This document shows, one piece after another, positions 16,236-24,360 of a DNA stretch of 37,755 nt. The DNA lies in NCBI GenBank assembly GCA_037141055.1, contig JBAXDH010000024.1, positions 1 through 37,755 on the forward strand. The letters are read 5' to 3'. The stretch's first letter is position 1. The number at the start of each line of letters is the position of its first letter. The DNA comes from CAIVAT01 sp037141055 (GTDB taxonomy: Bacteria > Bacteroidota > Bacteroidia > Bacteroidales > FEN-979). The position numbers were made by a program, and so were the translations under genes. The notes under the pieces were generated by a model. That model made no database searches. It saw nothing but the letters and a program-made list of their open reading frames with translations, and was not told the origin of the DNA.

Positions 16236-17594
16236 TTAATTCAGTACGGTATAGGTCATTTTCAGCTGGAAACGGTTGGCATAATCGCCCGGTATCTGTG
16301 ATTTCGTGCCGTAAAGCATCACCCTGTTCGGTGTCACGGCATTTGTTACCGGAGTATTCACCATTAAATAAAGTTCAAAGTGGTTTGTATAGGTGCCTTG
16401 CAGTACCTTTTGAAGGTGCTGGGTGATGCGGAAGTAGTAGGAGCGGTTTTTTGCGTCGTAAGTGCCGCCAAAGTAAGCGGTTCCCTCATTTTCGTCAACG
16501 AGGTACCCGATCCTGCCTGCGCTGTCCTGCCTGACAATGGTAAGCGAAGGAGGGGGCGATAAAATGGTATCCGACTCCATGTTTTTAAATTGGAGCACGG
16601 CATCATTTACCGCTATCTTTTTGCCTTTTTCAAATTGTTCCATGAACGGGAACTTGAGTTTAACTTTTACACCGCCCATTCCCTGCAGGAAAATTTTATT
16701 GACTCCCTGCGACGAATCATGGTTGAGGATTTGCTGTTTCAGATCCTGGCTGGCGTCAAGATACCCGTTGTGTTCGATCCGGATAAAGCGGCCGCAGATC
16801 TGGTTGACCGAAATGTCGTAATGAAGGGAGTCGTCCGCAGGGTCGTTCCCGTTGTGAAAATAAACAACCAGTTTGGAGATTCCGCTTGCAATGTTAAAAT
16901 TAAGAATGGCTCCCTTGTTATTGACCGGGGCGGCTTCGACGTAGAGCCCTTTCATAAATTTCAGGAAGGCCGTATTGGAGGCCAGCACATCTGTGGGTGC
17001 ACCAAGAATTTTATTGCCAAGGTAGTCTGTCTGTTTTCCAAGGTTGATCCGGAGATGGGGCGCAACTTTTTCCTTGTATACGGTCACGCTGTCTTTCAGG
17101 CGCGGATAAAAATCCTGGTCTGCCAGGAGCGTTGGGTATGTTGCCAGTTTCTGGTTTGTGAAATGAAGGCTGTCATAGGAAAAGTCCTGGCTGATTTCAT
17201 AAACCTTCACATTTTGCCTGGTGAGCGTGTCCCCGTAGAGACTTTGATAACAAAGCATCAGGACAAGGGAGTCGAGCACCGGGTTTTTACCGAAATCGGC
17301 TCCTTCGGATGAAAGCCGGAACTGTGAATAAAAGCTGGCCGTCGATTTTCCGAAAATCGGGTCCATGATGGAGCCGAAAATCAGTGTGGAGGTTTTATCG
17401 GAACGCACCGAATCCTGCAGCATGGAAAAGGCGACTACGGTACAGGTATCGGTTGTCCTTACGTTCAGGGTGTCGCTGGGCGGCAGGAGGTCAAACCCGA
17501 TTTCATACGGATCTTTATTGCAGGAGAACATTGCCAGAATGAGCAGAAAGCCGATCAGCAGCGAAGCCGGAAGTTTTAATGGTAAAGATTTCAA
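16236..17594 (-). CDS. DUF4270-type outer-membrane lipoprotein
   Basis: A 452-residue exported protein. The N-terminus (about 1-25) is a lipoprotein signal ending in AMFSC, so Cys25 is probably lipidated and the mature protein, starting CNKDPYEIG, is anchored in the envelope. The rest looks beta-rich without enzymatic motifs. The sequence style (DPYEIGFDLLPPSDTLNV near the start, STASFYSQFRL, LDSLVLML) and its position between a half-GlgA gene and glmS match the DUF4270 family of Bacteroidota. The function is unknown; the steady linkage to glmS suggests a link to cell-envelope polysaccharide. The start codon is TTG; no ATG gives a complete signal peptide. Spacing is 24 nt from the upstream gene and 11 nt to glmS. 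Confidence 0.85.
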   Translation of the reverse strand: MKSLPLKLPASLLIGFLLILAMFSCNKDPYEIGFDLLPPSDTLNVRTTDTCTVVAFSMLQDSVRSDKTSTLIFGSIMDPIFGKSTASFYSQFRLSSEGADFGKNPVLDSLVLMLCYQSLYGDTLTRQNVKVYEISQDFSYDSLHFTNQKLATYPTLLADQDFYPRLKDSVTVYKEKVAPHLRINLGKQTDYLGNKILGAPTDVLASNTAFLKFMKGLYVEAAPVNNKGAILNFNIASGISKLVVYFHNGNDPADDSLHYDISVNQICGRFIRIEHNGYLDASQDLKQQILNHDSSQGVNKIFLQGMGGVKVKLKFPFMEQFEKGKKIAVNDAVLQFKNMESDTILSPPPSLTIVRQDSAGRIGYLVDENEGTAYFGGTYDAKNRSYYFRITQHLQKVLQGTYTNHFELYLMVNTPVTNAVTPNRVMLYGTKSQIPGDYANRFQLKMTYTVLN

Positions 17595-17618
17595 ACGGTT
17601 CGAATTAGTTGGTTGCAG

Positions 17619-18446
17619 TTAATCCACGGTCACCGGGTCGTTTACGATGACTTCTTCGTAGAAATCATTGTAGGCGTCAACATAGCGGTCCATGGGTTGA
17701 TATTCAAGGCATGGCTTGTCGATTTCCTTCAGGTAACTGACAAGTTCCGGGTTGATTTTAGGAGATCCGATGATCACACCATCCGAAAAATCAATGGCAG
17801 CCTTAATCACACTAACGTAGTTCGGCGTTTTATAGTGTTTGAGGTCTTTGGAATTAATTCCCTCAAGTTTGATTTTGGCAGCAAAATCCTTGTGCATCAT
17901 CTCTTCAAAATCATCGTCATAGATAGAATAAATGACTTTAGTTTCGCTGAAAAGAGGATTGTCGCAATAAGCTTTTTTAATGTAGATGGGTACAAGGCTG
18001 GTTATCCACCCGTGGCAATGAACCACATCCGGTCCCCATCCCAGTTTTTTGACCGTTTCAAGCACCCCGCGGGAAAAAAATATGGCGCGCTCATCGTTGT
18101 CGGCGAAAAATTTATTGTTTTTGTCGTGCAGGGTGTATTTGCGTTGAAAATAATCTTCATTGTCAATGAAATAGATCTGCATCCGCGCCTGCTGAATCGA
18201 TGCCACCTTGATGATCAGCGGGTGATCGGTGTCGTCGATGATCAGGTTCATGCCCGATAAACGGATTACTTCATGAAGCTGGTTCCTGCGCTCATTGATG
18301 CTGCCGTACCGGGGCATAAATGTGCGGATCTCCCTGCCTTTTTCCTGGATGCCCTGCGGTAAGTATCGGCCGATGGAACCCATGGGACTGTCTTTCAGAT
18401 ATGGAGTGATCTCCTGCGTAACAAACAAAACTTTCGCTTTTTCCAT
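17619..18446 (-). CDS. GlgA-like protein, GT5 N-terminal half only
   Basis: The 275-residue protein resembles only the N-terminal Rossmann half of glycogen/starch synthase (full enzymes are about 470-500 residues). Recognisable parts are KVLFVTQEITPYLK at the N-terminus, FMPRYGSI, the FFSRGVLETVKKLGW region and DVVHCHGW (about 150-157). The usual KTGGL-type ADP-glucose-binding loop is replaced by KDSPMGSIG, and the whole C-terminal GT1 domain is absent. It therefore probably cannot synthesise glycogen alone. It could be a sugar-nucleotide sensor or partner protein. It is the first gene of the cluster with DUF4270 and glmS and has its own promoter element at 18486-18493. The reading frame is intact and well conserved in style, so it is unlikely to be a decaying fragment. 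Confidence 0.85.
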   Translation of the reverse strand: MEKAKVLFVTQEITPYLKDSPMGSIGRYLPQGIQEKGREIRTFMPRYGSINERRNQLHEVIRLSGMNLIIDDTDHPLIIKVASIQQARMQIYFIDNEDYFQRKYTLHDKNNKFFADNDERAIFFSRGVLETVKKLGWGPDVVHCHGWITSLVPIYIKKAYCDNPLFSETKVIYSIYDDDFEEMMHKDFAAKIKLEGINSKDLKHYKTPNYVSVIKAAIDFSDGVIIGSPKINPELVSYLKEIDKPCLEYQPMDRYVDAYNDFYEEVIVNDPVTVD

Positions 18447-18485
18447 GTTTTCCTTTCTATTAAGTCCCTATTTGAAATTCGGTTG

Positions 18486-18493
18486 CAAAGATA
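18486..18493 (-). promoter_or_regulatory. -7 promoter element of the half-GlgA/DUF4270/glmS cluster
   Basis: On the minus strand this reads TATCTTTG, a full match to TAnnTTTG, 40 bases upstream of the ATG at 18446. A TTG on that strand at 18517-18519 is 23 bases away, slightly too far for the usual spacing. Confidence 0.65.
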
Positions 18494-18799
18494 CTAAAAA
18501 TTTTTCAGATAATTTCCAAGCGAAATGTGTAAAATAATGATTTATATCTGATTATAATTTTTTTCATGACGTGCTAAAAAAAAAGTGCCGTTCAATGTAT
18601 TACCTTTTGCCAGCTTTCCCGATTAAGCAGAAAAACAAATAACAGCCAGGGAGGTAACTGATATGGACTGATTTTATTTGCGGAAAGGAAGCCGGGGATC
18701 GGCAATTTTCAGGGTAGCGGTTGTACTTCCAAAACAATACAACAATCCGGATCTGGTTGCCGGCAACAACAACCAGGAACCTTTTTAATACAAATCATC
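18494..18799. other. intergenic region with a repeat-like element
   Basis: This divergent gap of about 300 bases has no gene that I can support. The first part is AT-rich with a run of nine A near 18577. At 18597-18643 is a sequence beginning ATTACCTTTT and containing GATTAAGCAG that closely resembles 29503-29550 (see that entry). No clear TAnnTTTG element is seen for the plus-strand gene at 18800. Confidence 0.5.
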
Positions 18800-19258
18800 A
18801 TGAAAACAATTTATCGTACTTCCGTTCTTTTTCTTTTCGTATTACTGGGAATCAATGCTTCTGCAGCGAACCTGTTTCCTGCCCGTATGCTCTCTGTCCA
18901 TGTTGCGGTTTCGGCAAAGGCATACTGGGATGGTCAGACAAAGTCCTGCCTTCCGCGGGAAAAAGGGGGATGCTGCCACATCTGGCTTGAAGGGATGAAT
19001 CCCGGGCCGGGAGAAATTTCAGGGGAACTGGTTTTTGTAAACGGGAACACCTTTCAATTGACTGTTTCCCGTGGAAAAGGAATGACGAATGAAACGTACC
19101 TGAAGTATTTTTCAGAAGGAAAATTCAACCAGGATGGCCCGGTCACTTTTGACCCGGCGGTGCTTTCAAAGCTTGGGATTGAAGCCAGTTATGTGATTCC
19201 GTCAGGCAGCTACCCGGCCACCATCAGCGGGGACCTGGTTACCATTACCTTCAGGTAA
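18800..19258 (+). CDS. small secreted protein of unknown function
   Basis: I do not recognise this 152-residue protein. A signal peptide covers about 1-22 (hydrophobic core, then NASAAN), so it is exported. The mature part has a cysteine cluster CLPREKGGCCHIWLEG (about 50-65) preceded by AYWDG, then a beta-rich stretch (ELVFVNGNTFQLTV) and a C-terminus with PSGSYPATISGDLVTITF. The cysteines could form a disulphide or bind metal. It is the first of three consecutive plus-strand genes for exported proteins; the gaps (152 and 59 nt) leave open whether they form one operon. Confidence 0.75.
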   Translation: MKTIYRTSVLFLFVLLGINASAANLFPARMLSVHVAVSAKAYWDGQTKSCLPREKGGCCHIWLEGMNPGPGEISGELVFVNGNTFQLTVSRGKGMTNETYLKYFSEGKFNQDGPVTFDPAVLSKLGIEASYVIPSGSYPATISGDLVTITFR

Positions 19259-19347
19259 CAAAACCAGGGTGAGCGGAATGAATGCCACACAATGTTCACT
19301 GTGAAGATGCGGGATCCTGGCAGTCAGATACTGGATCGTGAACCTGT

Positions 19348-19377
19348 CAGCGTCTTTGCCTCTTCGCGGTGATTTTC
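19348..19377. repeat. reverse copy of the ACCGCTAAGGCG-type repeat
   Basis: Read on the minus strand this gives ACCGCGAAGAGGCAAAGACGC, related to 13467-13493. It lies in the 152-base gap before the lipoprotein gene. Confidence 0.45.
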
Positions 19378-19410
19378 CAGGTTGTTCATATGTTATAAAA
19401 CCAACAGAAA

Positions 19411-20016
19411 ATGAAAACGAAACATATCGCCGTGATCATACTCCTGGCGATCCTTTCCGGCTGTGTAACCATTGTGAAATGGAAATATGGCATAACGGAA
19501 CCAAAAGTGCAGACCCCGGAAAAGCTGACAGCCTTTCTGCACCGGCATAAATACCTGGAAAGCTCCGTTTATGTGTTCAATGATTCATCTTCCTACCTGC
19601 ATGGTCTTCGGAACACACTGTTCAGGAAGCATTTGCTGAGTCACATGATTTTCGGCAGCAATGGAAATCTGCTGCAAAGGGACACCGCAAAATGCCAGTG
19701 GTCGGGATATGAAGAAATCAGGATGCTGAACCGGGATTCGCTGTACCAGGAGGTTAACGGACTCGAACTTGCCGGCATCCTGAATCACATTCACCCGATC
19801 TCCCCGGTCAGCCTGCCGGATTCATCCCTGGTTCCCCCCGATTTCACAATAATCGTTACCTGGGCAAAATTCCTGGGCACATACAATGAGCGTCTTTTTG
19901 AACTGTCAGGGGCGGTTAAAATCAATACAAAATCCCGGATCCGGCTGATCTGGCTTAATATCGACATGCAGGAGAGCTGGAAATTGACGAAAGAGCAGGT
20001 AATTGCCCTGAGATAG
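19411..20016 (+). CDS. predicted lipoprotein of unknown function
   Basis: A 201-residue protein with a textbook lipobox, LLAILSGC (Cys18), so it is lipid-anchored in the envelope. The rest has no motif that I recognise. It is mixed alpha/beta in appearance, with NHIHPISPVSLP in the middle and a C-terminal stretch TIIVTWAKFLGTYNERLFEL and a strand SRIRLIWLNI that might form a small sheet domain. The gene at 20076 follows after 59 nt on the same strand, consistent with an operon. No function is proposed. Confidence 0.78.
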   Translation: MKTKHIAVIILLAILSGCVTIVKWKYGITEPKVQTPEKLTAFLHRHKYLESSVYVFNDSSSYLHGLRNTLFRKHLLSHMIFGSNGNLLQRDTAKCQWSGYEEIRMLNRDSLYQEVNGLELAGILNHIHPISPVSLPDSSLVPPDFTIIVTWAKFLGTYNERLFELSGAVKINTKSRIRLIWLNIDMQESWKLTKEQVIALR

Positions 20017-20075
20017 GTAGTCGAAGTATACCATGGAATTAGAATGAATGATGAAGATTTTCAAACATATAACCG

Positions 20076-21020
20076 GTGAAATTGTCAGGGGTGAGAGGCG
20101 GGTTGGTGTTGATTTGTGTCTGGTTGCTGGTTTCCGGCACGAACGGACAACGTGTTGTATGGAGAGATTCAGTGAACCTTTACGCGATCACCCCCGTTCT
20201 GGATCCGAACCACTCCAGGGTTGGTTACCGGTTCTCGCACGACCTGGAATATTCCGTTGCCGGCATGGGTTTGCTGTTCATTAACTGGCAGCAGGGCGAT
20301 CACGCCAGCATGGTTTCACTCATTCAGCATCTGAGATACAGAACGCAGTTCTCCTTCGGGAACAATACCGTTATCAGCAATTCCATCATACACGACCTTG
20401 GAATACAGTACTACCCCGACAGCATTTCCCGGTTTCAGCCCGACGAAAACACAGTGGATACCCGGATCGAGGTCGGTATCCTGAAAAACATCTCTTTCTC
20501 CTTATTATCGACAATTACGACAAGAATATTCAATTCCTACAGTTACACGGTGAACCACTCAGGAACCCTGGCAAGAACCCTCGGGAGCGCGTTCCTTACT
20601 CCGTTCCTGTGGACTTTCTCTGCCGGGTTGGGATGGAATTTGCTGAAAACGGGCACTCTGAATTTTGGTTTGTCTGCTGCGAGGTTTACATGGATCCGGA
20701 ACAGCGACATCTATCTTCAGCAGGATATCCTGGAATTTTATGGAGTCCCGAAAGAAAAACGATATGTTTTCGAGTATGGGCTCAGCCTGCATTTTCAGGT
20801 TGACAGGACTTTTCTGAACCGTGTTCAATGGAATTGCGACCTGCTGGTTTTCAAAAGCTACCTGAAAGACACAGACCTTATCCTGAAAAATCTCATCGGG
20901 ATCAGGATCGGAAAATACTGGAAATCGAGTATCCAGACACGTGTTTGTTACGACCGGGATGTGAGCCCCAAAATCCAGGTGGAAAACCTGGTTTCGTTCG
21001 GATTTTATTTTAATATGTGA
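20076..21020 (+). CDS. DUF3078-like outer-membrane beta-barrel protein
   Basis: A 314-residue protein with a signal peptide (about 1-24, ending SGTNGQ). The mature part alternates polar and hydrophobic residues in strands, for example INWQQGDHASMVSLIQHLRY, IIHDLGIQYYPDS, TRIEVGILKNISFSLLSTI, and a final FGFYFNM. This, together with the TPFLWTFSAGLGWN stretch, is like the DUF3078 family of Bacteroidota outer-membrane proteins. The match is by eye and moderate. The start is GTG at 20076: in-frame stops at 20049 and 20052 exclude any earlier start, and GTG yields a complete signal peptide. The role is unknown; the upstream lipoprotein may be a partner. Confidence 0.72.
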   Translation: MKLSGVRGGLVLICVWLLVSGTNGQRVVWRDSVNLYAITPVLDPNHSRVGYRFSHDLEYSVAGMGLLFINWQQGDHASMVSLIQHLRYRTQFSFGNNTVISNSIIHDLGIQYYPDSISRFQPDENTVDTRIEVGILKNISFSLLSTITTRIFNSYSYTVNHSGTLARTLGSAFLTPFLWTFSAGLGWNLLKTGTLNFGLSAARFTWIRNSDIYLQQDILEFYGVPKEKRYVFEYGLSLHFQVDRTFLNRVQWNCDLLVFKSYLKDTDLILKNLIGIRIGKYWKSSIQTRVCYDRDVSPKIQVENLVSFGFYFNM

Positions 21021-21040
21021 ATTGTTATAAAATTAACAAT
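21021..21040. promoter_or_regulatory. AT-rich inverted repeat before the oxidoreductase gene
   Basis: ATTGTTA (21021-21027) and TAACAAT (21034-21040) are perfect inverted arms around a 6-base loop, directly after the preceding stop codon and 28 bases before the -7 element at 21068. It could be an operator or a weak terminator; there is no T-run. Confidence 0.4.
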
Positions 21041-21067
21041 AGGCCTGCTTTTGATTCAGGAAAAATG

Positions 21068-21075
21068 TAATTTTG
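21068..21075 (+). promoter_or_regulatory. -7 promoter element of the fused oxidoreductase gene
   Basis: TAATTTTG matches TAnnTTTG and lies 22 bases before the ATG at 21098. A TTTG at 21050-21053 is only 14 bases upstream, too close for a standard -33, so an activator or alternative spacing is possible. Confidence 0.6.
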
Positions 21076-21097
21076 CCGCCTGAAAACCTCAACTGCC

Positions 21098-24000
21098 ATG
21101 TTCAAGATCACGAAACATCCCATCCTGGAAATCAAGGAATTTGATAAAACTACATTTCTGTTTGAAGGACAAAAAGTTACAGGGGATAAAAGTTTCACAA
21201 TCGCGGCAGCGCTTCACCAGGCCGGCCACCCGGTTCACAGCCACAGCCTGAACAACCGCGAACGAAGCCTTGAATGCGGGATTGGCAAATGCGGTGCCTG
21301 TGAGATGCTGGTCGATGGCCAGGTCAGGCGCATCTGCATTACCGGCGTCGACGGGGTGCATGAAGTGAGGGAGATTCCGCACGATTATGCGCCTGGTCCC
21401 GTTCCGGTTAAGAAGCACACCCCGCTTGATGTTTATAAAACAACGGTTGCCGTCATCGGCGCTGGTCCTGCCGGCCTTGCAGCCCGGGAAGAGCTTAACA
21501 AACACCGGGTGGCCAATATAGTCATCGACAACAATGATAAAATCGGCGGGCAGTTTCTCATGCAGACCCACCAGTTTTTCTTTTTTGAAAATGAACAGAA
21601 ATTCGGCGGGATGCGCGGGTTTGACATTGCCAGGACGCTGGCAGGCGAGAACCACGAAGGCATTTTCCTGAATTCAACCGTTTGGGATATCCTCGACGGC
21701 GGGCGCATTGCTGTAAAAAATATCCGGACGGATGAAATTTATTTCGTGGATGCGGAATACCTGATCGTGGCCACAGGTGCGGTGCCTTTCATGCCCGCTT
21801 TCGAGAACGATGACCTGCCGGGAGTTTTCACCGCCGCGGTGGTGCAGAAAATGATGAACCAGGAACTTACATTGCTTGGGAAGAACATCCTCACCGTGGG
21901 AGCCGGCAACATCGGCTACCTCACCTCTTACCAGCTCATGCAGGCCGGGGCCAAAGTGAAAGCCATTATCGAAGCGATGCCGTATGAGGGCGGTTTCCCG
22001 GTACAGGCAAACAGGGTGCGGCGGCTGGGCATCCCGGTACTTACGTCACACATGCTGCTGAAAGCGATCCCGAACGAGCGCCACGACGGCATTGTCGGGG
22101 CTGTTGTTGCCGAATGCAACAATTTCAAGCCGATTCCCGGAACGGAAAAGATCATCGATGGAATTGATGCCATCAATATATGCACCGGGCTTGTCCAGGA
22201 CGACCAGCTGGTGATCAAGGGGAATGAAATATTCGGCCGCAGGTGCTTCGGGGCGGGCGATGCCATCCGCATTGGTGAGGGAACCAGCGCCGTTCTGCGC
22301 GGCCGGCAGTCGGCGTTCGACGTGCTTCATGAAATGGGCGAACACTATGAATATGACGAATTTCTTTCCCTTTCCAAAGAATACATCGACTCGCAGCAGC
22401 ACCCCGTCAGGGTTCTGCAGGAGCCCGCCATCCCCGGCCCTGAGCGGATGAAAGAAAAAGGGTTCGTCATCATCGACTGCCTGTATGGTTTTGCCTGCAA
22501 TCCATGCGCATTTGCATGTCCGCACGGTGCAATCACCAAAACATCGACCAGTACTGTTCCCGAAATCGATTTCAACAGGTGTATCGGTTGTATGGATTGT
22601 GTTTACCAGTGCCCCGGGCTGGCAATTTTTGGCTACAACCTGAAAAAGGATTGGCTTTTCCTTCCTGTTGAATATGATGTGACGGAGAAATCAGCATGTT
22701 ACCTGGTGGGCAACCAGGGCGAAAAACTGGGGGAGGGGGTTGTTGAGAAAATCCTCAGGAAACCCAACAAAACGAATATCGCACGCGTCCTGTCACTCAC
22801 ACTCCATGGGGAAGAACTCAGCAGGGTTCGCGGTTTCATTGCCGTGGAAAATTATCCTGATCCGATCGGATTCAAGCCTTATGCATCGGAACCCAGGGAA
22901 ACGACCTATGTGTGCCATTGCGATGACGTATCCCTCGACGAGGTTCTGGAAACCATCGGCGACCGGAAATTCATTTCGGTGGATGAGATCAAACATACGA
23001 CGCGCCTCGGGATGGGGGCCTGTCGCGGCAAACGCTGCATCAAACGGCTGAAAACGATGTTGTCGGGATCGGGAATTTCCATTGTTGGCGAGCCTACGCC
23101 CCGCGGACCGCTGTCGAACCAGGTAGCCATGGGCGAACTCTATCCCCGGCTGGTACATGAAAAGGTGATTACCGGCGTGAACGGCCATAAACCGGAAAAA
23201 ATAAAGGTAAAATCGCTGGTGGCCGGAGGAGGCATCGGTGGAAGCGCACTTTTCCGCTATCTCTCGGAGGCTGGCATGGAACCGGTGCTGCTCAACTATG
23301 GGCGCGGCGCTTCCTGGAGGAACATTGCCGGAGGCCGCCCTAATTTCTCCCTTCCCGAGTTGTCGGACATCGCGGTTCATAACCACGAAATTTTCAAAGA
23401 GCTACAAAAAATCCATAACATTGACTACCGGCCCATTCATTATGTCACCTTTGCCCATGATGAAATCATGCAAAAGGCACTGGTTGAATCGATGTCATGG
23501 TCGGATGCCGTACTGGTTGAACCACGCGATTTTGCACGGGAGATCTCCCCGCACATCAATCCCGGTCTCACAAACTATCTCTCGGCGCTCGTCACCCGCG
23601 ATTGCTGGCAGGCAACCCCCGGCCGTGTCATCGACCTGATCCGCCGGATTGGTATTGGCAACGATGGCAGGATTGAAGAAGACTGTAAACTCATCAGCGT
23701 AAACCTTGCCGATGGAATTTATACCGTCCTCGTTCAGAACCATCAGCAACGGTATGTCGAATACGAAACAGAAATTTTTATCAATGCCCTCGGCCCCGAA
23801 GGCGAAAAGTTCGCACGTCAGCTGGATATTGAGACAGGCCTGTTCCCCGTAAAGCACCAGGCCTTTATAACACGAAGACTCCCCATGCTCGGAAAAGATG
23901 GCACCCCGCTGCCCATGCTCATCGACCGGCGGAGATACAAAGGGTTCACAGCGGTTTACGGGCAGCAACTTGCCGAAACCGGGCAGATCATAGGGTGCGC

Positions 24001-24331
24001 ATCGCCGGCTGTTGAATCGATGGAGACTGATAAAAACATCAAGGTCAACTCGCAGGACTTTATGGAGATTGCCTCTGAGATATTCACAAACTGGATCCCG
24101 GAACTTTCATCGGTCGGTTTCCAGGCAGTATGGGCAGGGTATTATGTTGAACCACGGATGATCATCGACCCTCAACTCGGCCTTTTCCTCGGATTGCGCG
24201 GCCAGGGATTTATGCTGGGGCAGTACCTTGCAAAAATTTATGTGGACAAACTCCTGGGAAAACCGGTGCCGGCATACTTTGACAGGCTGGAGCTCGGTGG
24301 AGACGGGATGCTGGAGAAAGCTTTCAAATAG
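21098..24331 (+). CDS. multi-domain Fe-S/FAD amino-acid or imino-acid dehydrogenase (HcnABC-like fusion)
   Basis: The 1077-residue chain joins modules that are usually separate subunits. In order: a 2Fe-2S domain (C60, C65, C68, C80) as in HcnA; an FAD/NAD oxidoreductase like HcnB and opine or hydroxyproline dehydrogenase alpha subunits, with GAGPAG (121-126) and GAGNIG (268-273); a 4Fe-4S-type motif at C461, C467, C470, C474; a second at C495, C498, C501, C505; a BFD-like 2Fe-2S site with C606, C608, C642, C647; and a DAO-type amine oxidase domain from about 705, with GGGIGG. Electrons would run from an amine substrate at the C-terminal FAD through the clusters to the N-terminal flavin and an unknown acceptor. 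No signal peptide is seen, so it is cytoplasmic. It faces a proline dehydrogenase gene; proline-related compounds are a guess. Confidence 0.9.
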   Translation: MFKITKHPILEIKEFDKTTFLFEGQKVTGDKSFTIAAALHQAGHPVHSHSLNNRERSLECGIGKCGACEMLVDGQVRRICITGVDGVHEVREIPHDYAPGPVPVKKHTPLDVYKTTVAVIGAGPAGLAAREELNKHRVANIVIDNNDKIGGQFLMQTHQFFFFENEQKFGGMRGFDIARTLAGENHEGIFLNSTVWDILDGGRIAVKNIRTDEIYFVDAEYLIVATGAVPFMPAFENDDLPGVFTAAVVQKMMNQELTLLGKNILTVGAGNIGYLTSYQLMQAGAKVKAIIEAMPYEGGFPVQANRVRRLGIPVLTSHMLLKAIPNERHDGIVGAVVAECNNFKPIPGTEKIIDGIDAINICTGLVQDDQLVIKGNEIFGRRCFGAGDAIRIGEGTSAVLRGRQSAFDVLHEMGEHYEYDEFLSLSKEYIDSQQHPVRVLQEPAIPGPERMKEKGFVIIDCLYGFACNPCAFACPHGAITKTSTSTVPEIDFNRCIGCMDCVYQCPGLAIFGYNLKKDWLFLPVEYDVTEKSACYLVGNQGEKLGEGVVEKILRKPNKTNIARVLSLTLHGEELSRVRGFIAVENYPDPIGFKPYASEPRETTYVCHCDDVSLDEVLETIGDRKFISVDEIKHTTRLGMGACRGKRCIKRLKTMLSGSGISIVGEPTPRGPLSNQVAMGELYPRLVHEKVITGVNGHKPEKIKVKSLVAGGGIGGSALFRYLSEAGMEPVLLNYGRGASWRNIAGGRPNFSLPELSDIAVHNHEIFKELQKIHNIDYRPIHYVTFAHDEIMQKALVESMSWSDAVLVEPRDFAREISPHINPGLTNYLSALVTRDCWQATPGRVIDLIRRIGIGNDGRIEEDCKLISVNLADGIYTVLVQNHQQRYVEYETEIFINALGPEGEKFARQLDIETGLFPVKHQAFITRRLPMLGKDGTPLPMLIDRRRYKGFTAVYGQQLAETGQIIGCASPAVESMETDKNIKVNSQDFMEIASEIFTNWIPELSSVGFQAVWAGYYVEPRMIIDPQLGLFLGLRGQGFMLGQYLAKIYVDKLLGKPVPAYFDRLELGGDGMLEKAFK

Positions 24332-24339
24332 TTGGCAAG

Positions 24340-24354
24340 TTGGCAGGCTGCCAA
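24340..24354. terminator. bidirectional hairpin between convergent genes
   Basis: TTGGCA and TGCCAA pair around a GGC loop in the 29-base gap between the two stop codons. The same stretch carries a partial direct repeat of GTTGGCA (24331-24345). The hairpin could end transcripts from either side, though it lacks a strong T-run. Confidence 0.5.
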
Positions 24355-24360
24355 ATTCAA

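Noticed and set aside
21098..24331. Hydrogen cyanide synthase
   Set aside because: The modules are HcnABC-like, but the same modules occur in opine, hydroxyproline and other amine dehydrogenases. The neighbouring proline dehydrogenase favours amino-acid catabolism, and nothing points to cyanide.
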